Below are positions 9,644-19,274 of a stretch of 64,000 nt of DNA, piece by piece. The position numbers were made by a program, and so were the translations under genes. The notes under the pieces were generated by a model. That model was not told the origin of the DNA, searched no databases, and worked only from the letters and a program-made list of their open reading frames with translations. Source of the DNA: Nakazawaea peltata. Taxonomy: Eukaryota > Ascomycota > Pichiomycetes > Alaninales > Pachysolenaceae. Each line of letters begins with the position of its first letter. Positions within the stretch are counted from its first letter, which is position 1. The stretch spans positions 808,468 to 872,467 of the forward strand of contig BCGQ01000003.1 in assembly GCA_001599355.1 (NCBI GenBank). The letters run 5' to 3'.

Positions 9644-10297
9644 ATGTTCACGAACTTGTTTGGTCGTAGACTGTTCTCTACCGGGAGAACTCTGCTCTCT
9701 CATATTGGATCACAACCAATCTTTGTTCCGGCAGAGGTTAAGATCCAAATGAATGAGATCTTAATCCCAAAGATAGTCAAGAAGGGAAGAAGAAGTATTA
9801 AATTGAACAGACTTACGACAGTTGCTGGACCAAAGGGGGAGTTATCATTGTTAGTTGCTGATTTTGTCAAATTCTCTGAACAAGATGGCCAGTTATCCAT
9901 CAATATTGAAGACTCATCCAATAAACTCCAGAAACTGTTATGGGGTACTACCAGATCGCATTTACAAAATTTTGTCACTGGAGTAACGGAAGGTCATATT
10001 CTGATTTTGAAGTTTGTTGGTACCGGTTATAGAGCTCAAATTGAGACTAAAGAGGATGGTAAGAAATGGGTTATGATGAAGGTTGGAAGAGCTAATATGG
10101 AAGGATTACCTATTCCTGAGGGAATCGAAGTCCAATCTCCTTCTACTACCAGACTTATTATTGAGGGAGCCGACAAGCAAAAGGTGACTCAATTTGCTGC
10201 TTCTTTGAGACTGTTCAGACCTCCTGAACCATATAAGGGTAAGGGTATCTATGTGAATGATGAGACTATCAAGTTGAAGGTTAAGAAGATTAAATGA
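9644..10297 (+). CDS. MRPL6: Mitochondrial ribosomal protein uL6m
   Basis: Large-subunit protein of the mitochondrial ribosome. A basic presequence (MFTNLFGRRLFSTGR) precedes two L6 domains; the diagnostic C-terminal signature RPPEPYKGKGIYV is near residues 193-206. CTG codons occur in the LWGTTRS motif region and before FRPPEPYKGKG, sites where bacterial L6 proteins often have Ala or Ser. At 217 residues it has the family's usual length. It is divergent from IMP3, as in S. cerevisiae (YHR147C). Confidence 0.95.
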   Translation: MFTNLFGRRLFSTGRTLLSHIGSQPIFVPAEVKIQMNEILIPKIVKKGRRSIKLNRLTTVAGPKGELSLLVADFVKFSEQDGQLSINIEDSSNKLQKLLWGTTRSHLQNFVTGVTEGHILILKFVGTGYRAQIETKEDGKKWVMMKVGRANMEGLPIPEGIEVQSPSTTRLIIEGADKQKVTQFAASLRLFRPPEPYKGKGIYVNDETIKLKVKKIK

Positions 10298-10686
10298 TTG
10301 TGGTGGTTAATCGCCTGTGGATTATCTGTATATATTGAATAGTAGAAGATATTAGTGGTGTAGATAGTAGGAGTAGGGGTTAATTTTGTGAGGGTAGTTA
10401 AGTTTTCTTTTGGTAGTAGCAGCTCGTAGTAGCTTCCTCTAGCTTCATAGTGGTGGAATGGCCAGTCAATCTGATTGTAGATCAACTCAACCCCAATAGT
10501 GATGTTCTACCCATAACCATTCCACCCCCAATACCAAAGGTCGTGTATTTCCAAATCCCATTTAGGAAATTAAAATTTTCTTCAACGAAAAATCTTCAAC
10601 TAACGGCGGTTAATCAAGAAATCAAAAGGAGTGAAGGAAAGAGTGAAGCGACCAGAACGAGCTTATAGTGGGTGAGAAGCTGAAAA
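10298..10686. promoter_or_regulatory. Intergenic region and MRPL9 promoter
   Basis: This 389-bp gap carries the MRPL6 3' end and the MRPL9 promoter. AAAATTTTC near 10573 resembles the AATTTTT boxes of the IMP3/MRPL6 promoter, consistent with co-regulation of mitochondrial ribosomal genes. No gene is seen. Confidence 0.45.
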
Positions 10687-11523
10687 ATGAGTAGTATTTT
10701 GAGAGGCTCGCTTGGATTGAACGGAGCTGGAAGGGTTTCCGGCCTTCTTCTCCAAAAATCAGCATTACAACAAGTCCGTACCAAGGCATCTTTGACATCT
10801 CCCTCATCGATTCCTTACGTTTTGACTGAGACTCCAACGTATAGAAAATCGCTGGAGATGTCGAGACTTAGAAAGAGATTGCAAACCAGACCGGGATTAA
10901 TTGGAATTAAGCGTGGAATGGTGCCATTTTATAAGGAAGATGGTAATACTGTGGTGTGCACTGTGTTAGAAATAGATCAAGTCGAAGTTATACACAGCAA
11001 GACAATAGAGAAGGATGGATATCCGCTGGTTCAAGTTGGATGTGGATATAAATTGGCTCATCAAACTAAACCTATGTTGGGTCATTTCAGCAAGGCTAAA
11101 GTATCACCAAAAGAGCATGTATGTGAGTTCCATTTGAAGGACGACTCTGGTCTTTTACCTCCAGGGACTCTTTTAAAGCCATCTCATTTCGAAATTGGTA
11201 AGTTTGTCGATTTGCAGGCTGTTTCTAAAGGTAAAGGAACGGCCGGTGTCATGAAAAGATGGGGATTCGGTGGTTTAAATGCTTCTCATGGTGTTTCTCT
11301 TGCTCATAGATCTGCCGGTTCCACCGGTCAAAATCAATCTCCAGGTAGAACTCTTCCAGGAAAGAAGATGGCTGGTAGAATGGGTCATCAAAATGTCACT
11401 TTACAAGACGTAGAAATCATGGATATAAGTGATGAGAAAGGTTATATCTTGGTGAAAGGTCCTGTCCCAGGTCCAAAAGGTGGTTACGTCAAGATCGCCG
11501 ATGCTAAGAAGACCTACCATTAA
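10687..11523 (+). CDS. MRPL9: Mitochondrial ribosomal protein uL3m
   Basis: Large-subunit protein of the mitochondrial ribosome that lies near the peptidyl transferase centre. A presequence of about 35-45 residues is followed by the L3 core; conserved blocks are LIGIKRGMVPFY, SKGKGTAGVMKRWGFGG and SAGSTGQNQSPGRTLPGKKMAGRMG. The codon at 11026-11028 (CTG, residue 114) sits in a GYP-x-VQVG block where L3 proteins typically have Ala. It lies directly downstream of MRPL6, so two mitochondrial ribosomal genes are adjacent on the same strand. In S. cerevisiae MRPL9 is beside TOS2, the SKG6 paralogue. Confidence 0.97.
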   Translation: MSSILRGSLGLNGAGRVSGLLLQKSALQQVRTKASLTSPSSIPYVLTETPTYRKSLEMSRLRKRLQTRPGLIGIKRGMVPFYKEDGNTVVCTVLEIDQVEVIHSKTIEKDGYPLVQVGCGYKLAHQTKPMLGHFSKAKVSPKEHVCEFHLKDDSGLLPPGTLLKPSHFEIGKFVDLQAVSKGKGTAGVMKRWGFGGLNASHGVSLAHRSAGSTGQNQSPGRTLPGKKMAGRMGHQNVTLQDVEIMDISDEKGYILVKGPVPGPKGGYVKIADAKKTYH

Positions 11524-11562
11524 AAACGTGTGTATATAGTAAATAAATATATTATTTTAAAA

Positions 11563-14505
11563 TTAGCCTAAGAATACTTCCCAGCCCCATTCTTTCATAA
11601 TGGTTCTCCAATGACACCAAGACTTGACTCCAGTGATGGTCAAATCGTCATCCTCAGCCTTAGTCTCCCCCCTAGCATTAGCCACATACTCGGCTATCTT
11701 GGACAGGATATTCTCAAAATCTTTCTTCTTGGGGGCGGAGTTCCGCTTGATATCCCTACGGATCCAGCACTCCTTCACCACCTCCAACGACCTGTCGATA
11801 TTCCCGATCCACATCTTCCTCATAAGCATGTCCCACTTCTCCAAGACCCAGTCCCTCTCCTCGCCCGGACGAGCTTCACAAGAGGCTACAAGCAAGGGAA
11901 AAATATGCGTTATGCAGGTGCGCGAGGAATTGGGGATCGACAGGAGGAGCATCAAGACGATCTCTGAAAGCTCGTGGGAAGTTTTAGACGGGATTTCAGG
12001 GACCGCTTGGTGCAAGAGAGTGAGGGTCGAGTATCTGTAGGCCTCTGCGGTTGAGATACAGGCTGTTAGTTCGGAGTCTTGATTTTTAGGGAGCATCGAC
12101 ATTTTTGGGGGTTGCCAAGCTTCGAGATCGTGCTGAATTTGTACTGCCAGAGAGATAATCGGTAGGGTATTCTTGGGCTGTCTTTCCAGTTCTCTTACTA
12201 AGTCTGCTGTTTTGGCAATGATTGGGAAGAGAGACTGGGCACAACCAAGAAGGGGGTCGATTTGGGTGGATTTTTTTGAAATTGAGTTGAAGAGATCGGT
12301 GAAGATGGAATTAAGGTGGGAATTTGGTGGGGATCCCATTGGGGATCCCAGTGGGAGGGGGGTGTTTGGATCTGATAAAGAATTTGATCTGGAAGCGTTT
12401 GTGGAGCCACCTCTGGATCCACCTCTGGATCCCGCCAGAGAACCTGCTCCTGCTCCAGAATCAAGTTCAGAACATTCCCCCAGTGAATTACCAGCCCCAT
12501 TTCTGTCAATTTCATCACCCCCCTCGGCTGGCACCGAAATATCCCCATACGTTTTATCATTAGAATCAGCCGTAAGTCTCAGAAGAACATCGAAATATAC
12601 AAAGGAATTAAATAAGAGGACGAGATTCTCGGGAATCTCACGGTCTAGTACCAAATTTCCAGCTTTATCTACAAGAAGACCGTTTGGACCAACGTTTACA
12701 GACTTTTTGGAGTCATTTTCAGTCTTTTCTAGGTGGGTTATTTGACTTCCTTGGTCTAATAAGAACTTATCACCACTCTGGATGTTACGTAATGTCTGTA
12801 GAAGCATAGATTTAGCACCTTTCAAGTGGGCAATTCCAGTAGAGGTTTGTCTATCCCAAGTTTCACTGTTCTGAAGACACAAACAGGTGATAAGAGCTAT
12901 CTCTGGAGGCATTGTATTCTCACTAAGACCTTTAGCCAACTCAATAACTGTCTCTTTCATGTATTTGATACCTTTAGATCTTAAAGATTCGTCTCCACGA
13001 GAGATATGGAAGCAAGTCATAGCACTAAAGACGTTGAACAAGACAGAATGCTCTTTAGCTAATGGGATCATGATCTTTCTCCATGGATTATCGGCTCCAC
13101 CGATCATGGACATCAATCCTGAGGTGTACCGGTCGAAACCTGCTAACATTTTGAACTTTTCATCGTTCAATTGGATGTTGTAAGGTAACGAGAGGGTTGA
13201 ATGGGTCGGTTGGGGACTCAATGGCTGGTAATATTTGCTGGAGGGAACCAAATCTTGCAGAATCGAGTTTACAGATGAACTACAACCTTCTTCGAGGCTC
13301 TGGGAATCCATTTCTTCGTCTTCTTCGAAGGTTGGAGTGGCCAGGAAAGGTGAAAATCCGGAAAGAATCGCTCCAGGGTAAATATGCTTGGTGGATTCAC
13401 TATTGGAGCGTTTCATAGCTGGTTCCGGTGTATTATTATTGATACTGAAGCTAGGAGAACCCATACCAAACTCGCTGAATCTTCTTTTTTTAGCTACTTT
13501 TTGATGGGGCGTTAGTTCGAAGCGAGACAAGTCGAAATTTATAGGAGAAGGAGCCACTTGTTCTGGGATATGCTTGTGGGAGGATGCAAATTGGGGTTCT
13601 GAGTGGTTGGAATCGTAGTTTTGAAGGAATTCTTGAATATTAGGCGACAACATACTTGCTGGACTGTTAATTCCAGGTGAGGGGAGGTTCATTAGTTGCA
13701 TGAAGAGTTCTGGGGATGATATTTGAGCAGGAGGAGGTGCCGATTGGGGGTCTGAAGAGGAGACACTGGATGGTGTTGGGTTTGGAAGTGCTCCAGATGA
13801 CATCACAACATCAGCAAGAGTATCTAAATTATCAGTTTGGACCTTCAGAGTCAAAACCAGATCTTCTTCCTGTTTTTTAGTGAGCATTTCAGCTATTGCC
13901 GGAGCTAAATCGGGGTTTTTTCCAGATGATATAAGGGCATTTGCTATTGCTATTTCTTGGTATGTCTTTCCTGTGACCGAGAACGTGGCCTCTTCAAGTG
14001 CTTTCTGCAAAGAAGCTGAGTCGACATTACTTAAAGACCGACTCATTTTACGACCTCCGGAGGAATATGTTGTAGAAGATATTTCTGATTTGGAGAACAG
14101 TTCAGGGGATTTCAGATCGTATGAAGAGTCACCTAAGGAAGAGAGAGATGACGAAATCTCCATTCCTGTTCCTCCCATAGTTAACCCTTCCTTCTTGAAT
14201 ACCGGATTACGTCCCTTAGTTTCTGTGTTATCGAAGGATTTCCATTTGAAAGCCACGTTATACCCTCCACAAACGAGTCCCTTGTCGGTACAAGTTTTGC
14301 AGGAGGGATGAGTCTCATCACACTTGAGTCTTCTTTTCTTGCAAGTGATACAACCAGCTCGAGATTTGCTCATTTTAGTCCTCTGTGAACCAGTTGAAGT
14401 TGTCCTTGGAACTGCCCTCTTTTTTGGAGGGAGGTTTGACAGGTCAGCAGCTGTCAGGATTGAATCCTGTGGACTTTCGGACTTCACAATAACTGCTTTA
14501 GCCAT
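11563..14505 (-). CDS. Zn2Cys6 transcription factor
   Basis: Probable DNA-binding regulator. The first ATG in frame gives 980 residues. The binuclear zinc cluster is C52/C55/C62/C69/C72/C79 with spacing CX2CX6CX6CX2CX6C, followed by CGGYNVAFKW, a GGY...W tail reminiscent of Arg81 and related fungal factors. A long Ser/Pro-rich disordered region (about 100-410) follows, then a helical fungal-specific activation/regulatory domain in the C-terminal half (for example SRGDESLRSKGIKYMKE and LITCLCLQNSETWDRQ), interrupted by a Gly/Ser-rich insert near 680-740. It is tail-to-tail with MRPL9, 39 bp apart. The Arg81 resemblance is a class hint, not an orthology call. Confidence 0.9.
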   Translation of the reverse strand: MAKAVIVKSESPQDSILTAADLSNLPPKKRAVPRTTSTGSQRTKMSKSRAGCITCKKRRLKCDETHPSCKTCTDKGLVCGGYNVAFKWKSFDNTETKGRNPVFKKEGLTMGGTGMEISSSLSSLGDSSYDLKSPELFSKSEISSTTYSSGGRKMSRSLSNVDSASLQKALEEATFSVTGKTYQEIAIANALISSGKNPDLAPAIAEMLTKKQEEDLVLTLKVQTDNLDTLADVVMSSGALPNPTPSSVSSSDPQSAPPPAQISSPELFMQLMNLPSPGINSPASMLSPNIQEFLQNYDSNHSEPQFASSHKHIPEQVAPSPINFDLSRFELTPHQKVAKKRRFSEFGMGSPSFSINNNTPEPAMKRSNSESTKHIYPGAILSGFSPFLATPTFEEDEEMDSQSLEEGCSSSVNSILQDLVPSSKYYQPLSPQPTHSTLSLPYNIQLNDEKFKMLAGFDRYTSGLMSMIGGADNPWRKIMIPLAKEHSVLFNVFSAMTCFHISRGDESLRSKGIKYMKETVIELAKGLSENTMPPEIALITCLCLQNSETWDRQTSTGIAHLKGAKSMLLQTLRNIQSGDKFLLDQGSQITHLEKTENDSKKSVNVGPNGLLVDKAGNLVLDREIPENLVLLFNSFVYFDVLLRLTADSNDKTYGDISVPAEGGDEIDRNGAGNSLGECSELDSGAGAGSLAGSRGGSRGGSTNASRSNSLSDPNTPLPLGSPMGSPPNSHLNSIFTDLFNSISKKSTQIDPLLGCAQSLFPIIAKTADLVRELERQPKNTLPIISLAVQIQHDLEAWQPPKMSMLPKNQDSELTACISTAEAYRYSTLTLLHQAVPEIPSKTSHELSEIVLMLLLSIPNSSRTCITHIFPLLVASCEARPGEERDWVLEKWDMLMRKMWIGNIDRSLEVVKECWIRRDIKRNSAPKKKDFENILSKIAEYVANARGETKAEDDDLTITGVKSWCHWRTIMKEWGWEVFLG

Positions 14506-15246
14506 TAGGTGGTATAGGGACCTGAAAATTAAACTTTGAGAACAACTTTTCAACTACTTATATCAATGGAAATTCAAATCAAATTTGCTTGGAGATAGAG
14601 TACATATTATTTAGTGACACAGTGACGCATTGACGCAGATAGATAAGACTTTTTTTTTCAGCGGAGATTTAGGTTTGGGATTTACTGCTGGCAAAAAGCC
14701 TCGGGAAATTAGAAGGAGCAAAGGAGACAACTGGGACAAGAGAGAGTTTGGGACCAGCTTCGGGAACTCATCAGGTTCTCCAATCCAGTAGAGGATGAAT
14801 GCATAGAAATGGAGTGGTGTGTATTGGGTTTGAAAAACTGTAATGATAAGCTTGATTTTGTGTGATAAAGAGGGTACAAATTTCATCGGGCATGGCTAAT
14901 TAATTGATCCTCGGCTACAAGTAATACAATAAGCTGGTCAAGCACACCTCTCATGTAAACAAGAGCTATTCGACCACATGAGGGGAAACCTGTTGTCGCT
15001 GGTGAATCGCAATCTGCAAACACTTGTATTGCTGAGGGGTGATTGATCCTGAATGCAAGTGAGGATATTTATTCCTAATTGGGAAGTGACTTTCAGAGGT
15101 TATCGTTATCGGTGTTCCCAATTGGGAAAGGCAAAGCAGATTAGCAGTGTACGAATACTCAAAGTGTGCCAACTTGGCTGAGCATTTTACAGTTTCTTAG
15201 CGGATAAATCACGTGATCAATTTACAAGTCGATTCATTTATACAGT
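14506..15246. promoter_or_regulatory. Upstream region of the Zn2Cys6 gene with a CACGTG palindrome
   Basis: This 741-bp region also takes the 3' end of RNA14. ATCACGTGAT at 15208-15217 is a perfect Cbf1/bHLH-type E-box, 30 bp from the RNA14 stop. Two near-palindromic AATTGGGAA boxes (near 15076 and 15119) recall a motif seen in other gaps. No gene is seen. Confidence 0.5.
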
Positions 15247-17412
15247 TCATTTAGATCCTAAACGTTGTAAAAGAGCAACAACACTTTTCTCGTTGAACAT
15301 AGAAGGTTGACAATATGAAGCCTTTGGTAAAACTCTAAGCAAATTGTAAATTTCATCTTGAACAAAAGGCTCATCGGCCATGGAAACGTCTTCTTCAGTG
15401 TTAATTGGGTCTAAACTGAGTTGATCAGGGATTGAATTGGCCAAAATTTGAGACTGATCCAATTTACGTTTCTTTGAACTATCCTGAACAATGCCAAAGT
15501 ATTTCTCGAACCCTCCATAATAATCAAATTCCTTGACCGGATTAATATCAACTTGTTTAAACCTGTCTTCTAAAGCGGTGATGGCTTTGACATCGGGGAA
15601 TCTCTTCAAATATCTATCCTCCAAAATTTTGATCGTACGAAGATCATCTTGAGTCTCATTCTCCATCTTAATATACTCGGAGTACAAAGTTCTTAAACTC
15701 TCTTCATCGGTCTCGAAATTCTTGACAGAAGTTTCGAAAAGAGCTTTAGCATTAGTTTGATCTTTGATTTGGATCAAAAATCTAAGGTAATCCAAGATGA
15801 AATCGAGGTTCTTTTGGAATTTGGACTTCTTCATTCCTAACTCAAACACCTTAATCAGCACTTTACTATTATTATTACTATATTCGATACCTGCACTAGT
15901 CGAATAAATATGCCATGAATGATCTGGGAATTTCTTACCTCTACTGAAAAGCTTTCTGGTCTCGGCAAAGTCCATTGATCTCTTGGCGAATCTCATATAT
16001 ACACAGTATGCCATACTTACACCGGTAGACAACTTTTCATTGAGCAGCTCGAGTCTTTTGATCTCAGGTGAGAATAAAGTCTCTGTAGAGCTTGGTAAAA
16101 CAAAAGGTAAAGTCTCAGATGCTTCATAGACGTCATCGTCATCATCATTGAGACTCTCACGCAGAGCTTTAGCCTCTAATTCCAGTTTACGTTTAGCCTT
16201 TTGTTCTTCTTCGATCTTTTTAATCCTCAGTTCATGCTCATTCTTCAATTTTTGTAATTGTAAATTATTCCACTCATAAAGTTTGGTCAATGAAGAAATC
16301 AAATGCTCATAGACACCTTTGGCCTCCTCAGTCTTGTTCTCCAACTCATATGACTCTCCGAGGTTCAACGAGATAGCAAAACTCGTAGGATTAGCAGCCA
16401 AACCTTTCCTCAAAATCTCTTGAGATGGAGCCCTACTATCCAACAGAGGTAAGCTTGATTTATATTGTTTATAATCGACCCAAACCTCTGGTATAAATCT
16501 GAAATGTCTCAGAGCAAGCAAATAAACATACTCGACTCTCTTAGCCAACAAATCAGCCGGTAATTGTAACAAATTCTGTCTCTCAAAACTGATCCATCTC
16601 TTATATAATTCATACTGTTGTAAAGTATACTTGTCTACGGTTTTAGAGGTTTGTTCAAAAGCCCTATCCAACCCCTTCAATTGGTTAGTCAACTGACCAA
16701 CAAAAGTTTTCACCTTCAAATAGTCAGCGGAATTAAGTTGGATCTCACTCTTTGGACAGGCCTCAATATATTGATTCCAGTACGTTTGGATCTTCTTCGT
16801 TGGAGCCTTAATAGCTTTCCTCAAGATTTGTAATCTGATTCTCTTTTTCTCCAAATTCTGATCCTCATTAATGGCATTAAATCCATCTACTATACTCAAC
16901 TCTTGATCATATAAAACGTCGGCATTCAACTCCAAACCAACATCGACAAACGCAAACTCATACAGCTTGATAATGTTACCCAACAGCAGTCTACCACCAC
17001 TGATTAAGTTATTATACTTGACTACGAACTTATTCAAATACAAAACCCACAAATCCAAGCTCTTCATATTGATACACTGCTTGAATATCTCTTCGACTTT
17101 CAGGCGGTTGTCTTTCTTCAAATGATACTCGGCGTATTGGATCCAAAGGCGGTCATCTTCTGGGAATATTTTGAGGGCGCCGTCGAAAGTGGCGTTGATT
17201 TCGTCTTCGATGCCTTCCAGTTGCACAATTGAGATCAATTTGTACCATAATTGAACATCTGACTCGTCATTTTGAAGCTCTAATTTCAACTTGTCCGACT
17301 CGGAGGTGGCATTGATGGAGGGGTCGATGATGGAAGGGTCTGAAGGTTGGGGAGTTGTACTTCCTTCGTTTAGAAAGGCGGGTGTGCCAGGTTGTTGATC
17401 TGATTCGGTCAT
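15247..17412 (-). CDS. RNA14: Cleavage factor IA subunit Rna14 (CstF-77)
   Basis: Scaffold of cleavage factor IA in mRNA 3'-end formation. The 721-residue protein begins with a short disordered tail, then a long array of HAT (half-TPR) helices, for example DVQLWYKLISIVQLEG, DDRLWIQYAEYHLKKD and FIPEVWVDYKQYKSS, with a charged coiled-coil insert around 390-425 (KKIEEEQKAKRKLELEAKALRE) and a C-terminal Suf/monkeytail region used for Rna15 and Pcf11 contacts. It is slightly longer than the S. cerevisiae protein and is divergent from SAM37 as there (YMR061W/YMR060C). Confidence 0.95.
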   Translation of the reverse strand: MTESDQQPGTPAFLNEGSTTPQPSDPSIIDPSINATSESDKLKLELQNDESDVQLWYKLISIVQLEGIEDEINATFDGALKIFPEDDRLWIQYAEYHLKKDNRLKVEEIFKQCINMKSLDLWVLYLNKFVVKYNNLISGGRLLLGNIIKLYEFAFVDVGLELNADVLYDQELSIVDGFNAINEDQNLEKKRIRLQILRKAIKAPTKKIQTYWNQYIEACPKSEIQLNSADYLKVKTFVGQLTNQLKGLDRAFEQTSKTVDKYTLQQYELYKRWISFERQNLLQLPADLLAKRVEYVYLLALRHFRFIPEVWVDYKQYKSSLPLLDSRAPSQEILRKGLAANPTSFAISLNLGESYELENKTEEAKGVYEHLISSLTKLYEWNNLQLQKLKNEHELRIKKIEEEQKAKRKLELEAKALRESLNDDDDDVYEASETLPFVLPSSTETLFSPEIKRLELLNEKLSTGVSMAYCVYMRFAKRSMDFAETRKLFSRGKKFPDHSWHIYSTSAGIEYSNNNSKVLIKVFELGMKKSKFQKNLDFILDYLRFLIQIKDQTNAKALFETSVKNFETDEESLRTLYSEYIKMENETQDDLRTIKILEDRYLKRFPDVKAITALEDRFKQVDINPVKEFDYYGGFEKYFGIVQDSSKKRKLDQSQILANSIPDQLSLDPINTEEDVSMADEPFVQDEIYNLLRVLPKASYCQPSMFNEKSVVALLQRLGSK

Positions 17413-17988
17413 GATATGTGAGAGGTAGGGGATGATGTGATGAAGTGGATGAGATGAAGTGAATGGGATTGAAATGAAGTGGATTGGAAAGGGATTATTT
17501 TTGCTGTGTTCGGTAGGTTTCTGCTAAGTCTCCGCCCATTCTCTACTACTCTCCGCCTGCCCTCCGCCGACTCTCCACCAATTCTCTTCGTCCTTCCCGC
17601 GCACTCTCCGCCCAATTGTCGAATTTCCTTAAGGAAAATCTTTCACTGCGCGGTATATTTCGTATATTGCTCTGAAAGACCCGGGAACATCGCATGGGTG
17701 GCAGTTGGGGCTAATTTTCAGTCACAGGCAGAGACTCCCTGCGCTTTCCTAGCGCACTCCCAAGCACGCTCCGCGCAGCCCTTAAATCTTCCCTTCCACC
17801 AAAGCTTATTTTTTCATCCATTTGATCCAGCGCTAATTCAGAGTTAATTCAGAGTTAATTCAGAGTTAAATCAGAGTTAAATCAGAGTTAAATCAGAGTT
17901 AAATCAGAGTTGAATCAGAGTTAAATCAGAGTTAAATCAGAGTTAATTCAGAGTTCTTCACAGTTAATTCTCATCTAATTCTGCTACC
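17413..17988. promoter_or_regulatory. Divergent RNA14/SAM37 promoter with CTCCGCC boxes and an 11-bp repeat array
   Basis: CTCCGCC occurs at 17530, 17551, 17562 and 17606 within 83 bp. The SAM37-proximal end carries an 11-copy tandem repeat, described separately. No gene is seen. Confidence 0.55.
17835..17955. repeat. Eleven tandem copies of an 11-bp unit (AATTCAGAGTT/AAATCAGAGTT)
   Basis: The 121-bp array is exactly 11 units of 11 bp without an insertion or deletion. Units differ only in the first three or four bases (AATTC, AAATC or GAATC before AGAGTT). It ends 33 bp before the SAM37 ATG, so it lies in the core promoter or 5' leader. Confidence 0.95.
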
Positions 17989-18939
17989 ATGATAGAATTA
18001 CATTGCTGGGGTACTAAATCCCATTATTCCAAGCTCAGTCCCGATTCCCTAGCCGCCATCTGGTACTTACTGCTAGGAGATTTCGATTTCACCATAGTCA
18101 CTTCCTCCAACCATTTCATAGCTGAACTTCCCTTCATTAAAGAAAAAGGCCAAATAATTTCAGGGTTCGAGAACATCGTTTTACATTTGAAAGACCGATT
18201 CGATCTCGATTCCGACTTGAACGAAGACCAGACTATGATCAACGAGGGTCTTAAAACGTTGATCAACGAGAAATTGAATTGCATTACTCAGTACACTTTG
18301 TATCTTAATAAGGAGAACTATGAGAACTACTCAAGGGGAATTTTCAGACAGTTATTACCATTCCCAATGCAATACTCACCACCTTTAACTCTTAAGAATC
18401 AAGCGGAGAGATTGTGTGCTCAGCAAGGGTTGACTGTCGATAATGGTCTTTATATTAGTGAAGATGATAGTAGATATTCGGAATTATTGGAGACAGAGAA
18501 GAGGTTGACTTCGGAACCTAATATGGGACTGTTACATTCGAGTCAAAAGAAGCTGCTGTTGCTGAAATTACTTCTAGAAAAGAGTACTGTTAGTAATATG
18601 AGAGCTATCGAATTATTTGAGACTTATATGGGACAGATTCTGGAGTTAAAAGAGCTGCTTGGAACTGCGGAAACTCAGTTTATTTTCGGCAGCGTATTAT
18701 CGACATCAGACCTTCTCTTATTTGCCCATCTCACCACACAATCCATGACCGAACTCCCCAACCAATTCATGAGAGCCGAAATCGAAATGAGATATCCATT
18801 TGTAGTGGAGAATCTCTTGCTTTTCACCAAATCTATGGACTTAAAATTGAAAGAGATTGAGATATCCAGCCCCTCCGGCTCCGATTCCCCTACTCTCATC
18901 AACTACATCAAGTTTAACGTTCAAAGTTTATTTGTATAG
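17989..18939 (+). CDS. SAM37: Sorting and assembly machinery subunit Sam37 (metaxin-like)
   Basis: Sam37 is the cytosolic-side subunit of the mitochondrial outer-membrane SAM complex, which inserts beta-barrel proteins. The 316-residue protein opens with MIELHCWG, typical of the metaxin/Tom37 N-terminal thioredoxin-like domain, followed by a GST-C-like helical region (for example QFIFGSVLSTSDLLLFAHL near 230-250). It has the family's normal length. Identity is supported by order: RNA14, SAM37, SEN15 in the same relative orientations as S. cerevisiae YMR061W, YMR060C and YMR059W. Confidence 0.9.
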   Translation: MIELHCWGTKSHYSKLSPDSLAAIWYLLLGDFDFTIVTSSNHFIAELPFIKEKGQIISGFENIVLHLKDRFDLDSDLNEDQTMINEGLKTLINEKLNCITQYTLYLNKENYENYSRGIFRQLLPFPMQYSPPLTLKNQAERLCAQQGLTVDNGLYISEDDSRYSELLETEKRLTSEPNMGLLHSSQKKLLLLKLLLEKSTVSNMRAIELFETYMGQILELKELLGTAETQFIFGSVLSTSDLLLFAHLTTQSMTELPNQFMRAEIEMRYPFVVENLLLFTKSMDLKLKEIEISSPSGSDSPTLINYIKFNVQSLFV

Positions 18940-18941
18940 AT

Positions 18942-19274
18942 CTATACCTGTCTAGGTTTAGTTATTCCGTCATTAACATTATAATACATAACCGTTCCGT
19001 CATCGTCCAATAGTCCTAGAATGATTTTCAGAGGTCTGACACCCCCTTGGACTTCACTTATCTTCTTAAATACTTCGTCAAGTTGTTTCATGGTCATTTT
19101 CTGGTCCAACAGTTGAGGTATCACCCATTCTTTTTCTTTAGATCCTTGACGGGAGGCTCTAATTCCTTGAAAAGAGTCGTATTGGAAGTCGAAAACTTCC
19201 AGATCACTCCATGCGTTGTAATAGATGAGGTTCTTTCGTACTTTGTCGGTGATAGAACTTGGGTGGACTGTCAT
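18942..19274 (-). CDS. SEN15: tRNA-splicing endonuclease subunit Sen15
   Basis: Structural subunit of the heterotetrameric tRNA intron endonuclease (Sen2, Sen15, Sen34, Sen54). The 110-residue protein carries the endonuclease-like alpha/beta fold motifs NLIYYNAWSDLEVFD and LGLLDDDGTVMYYNVNDGI, close to Sen15 from other yeasts and of similar size. Its stop lies 2 bp from the SAM37 stop, so the convergent transcripts must overlap. Position beside SAM37 matches S. cerevisiae. Confidence 0.88.
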   Translation of the reverse strand: MTVHPSSITDKVRKNLIYYNAWSDLEVFDFQYDSFQGIRASRQGSKEKEWVIPQLLDQKMTMKQLDEVFKKISEVQGGVRPLKIILGLLDDDGTVMYYNVNDGITKPRQV

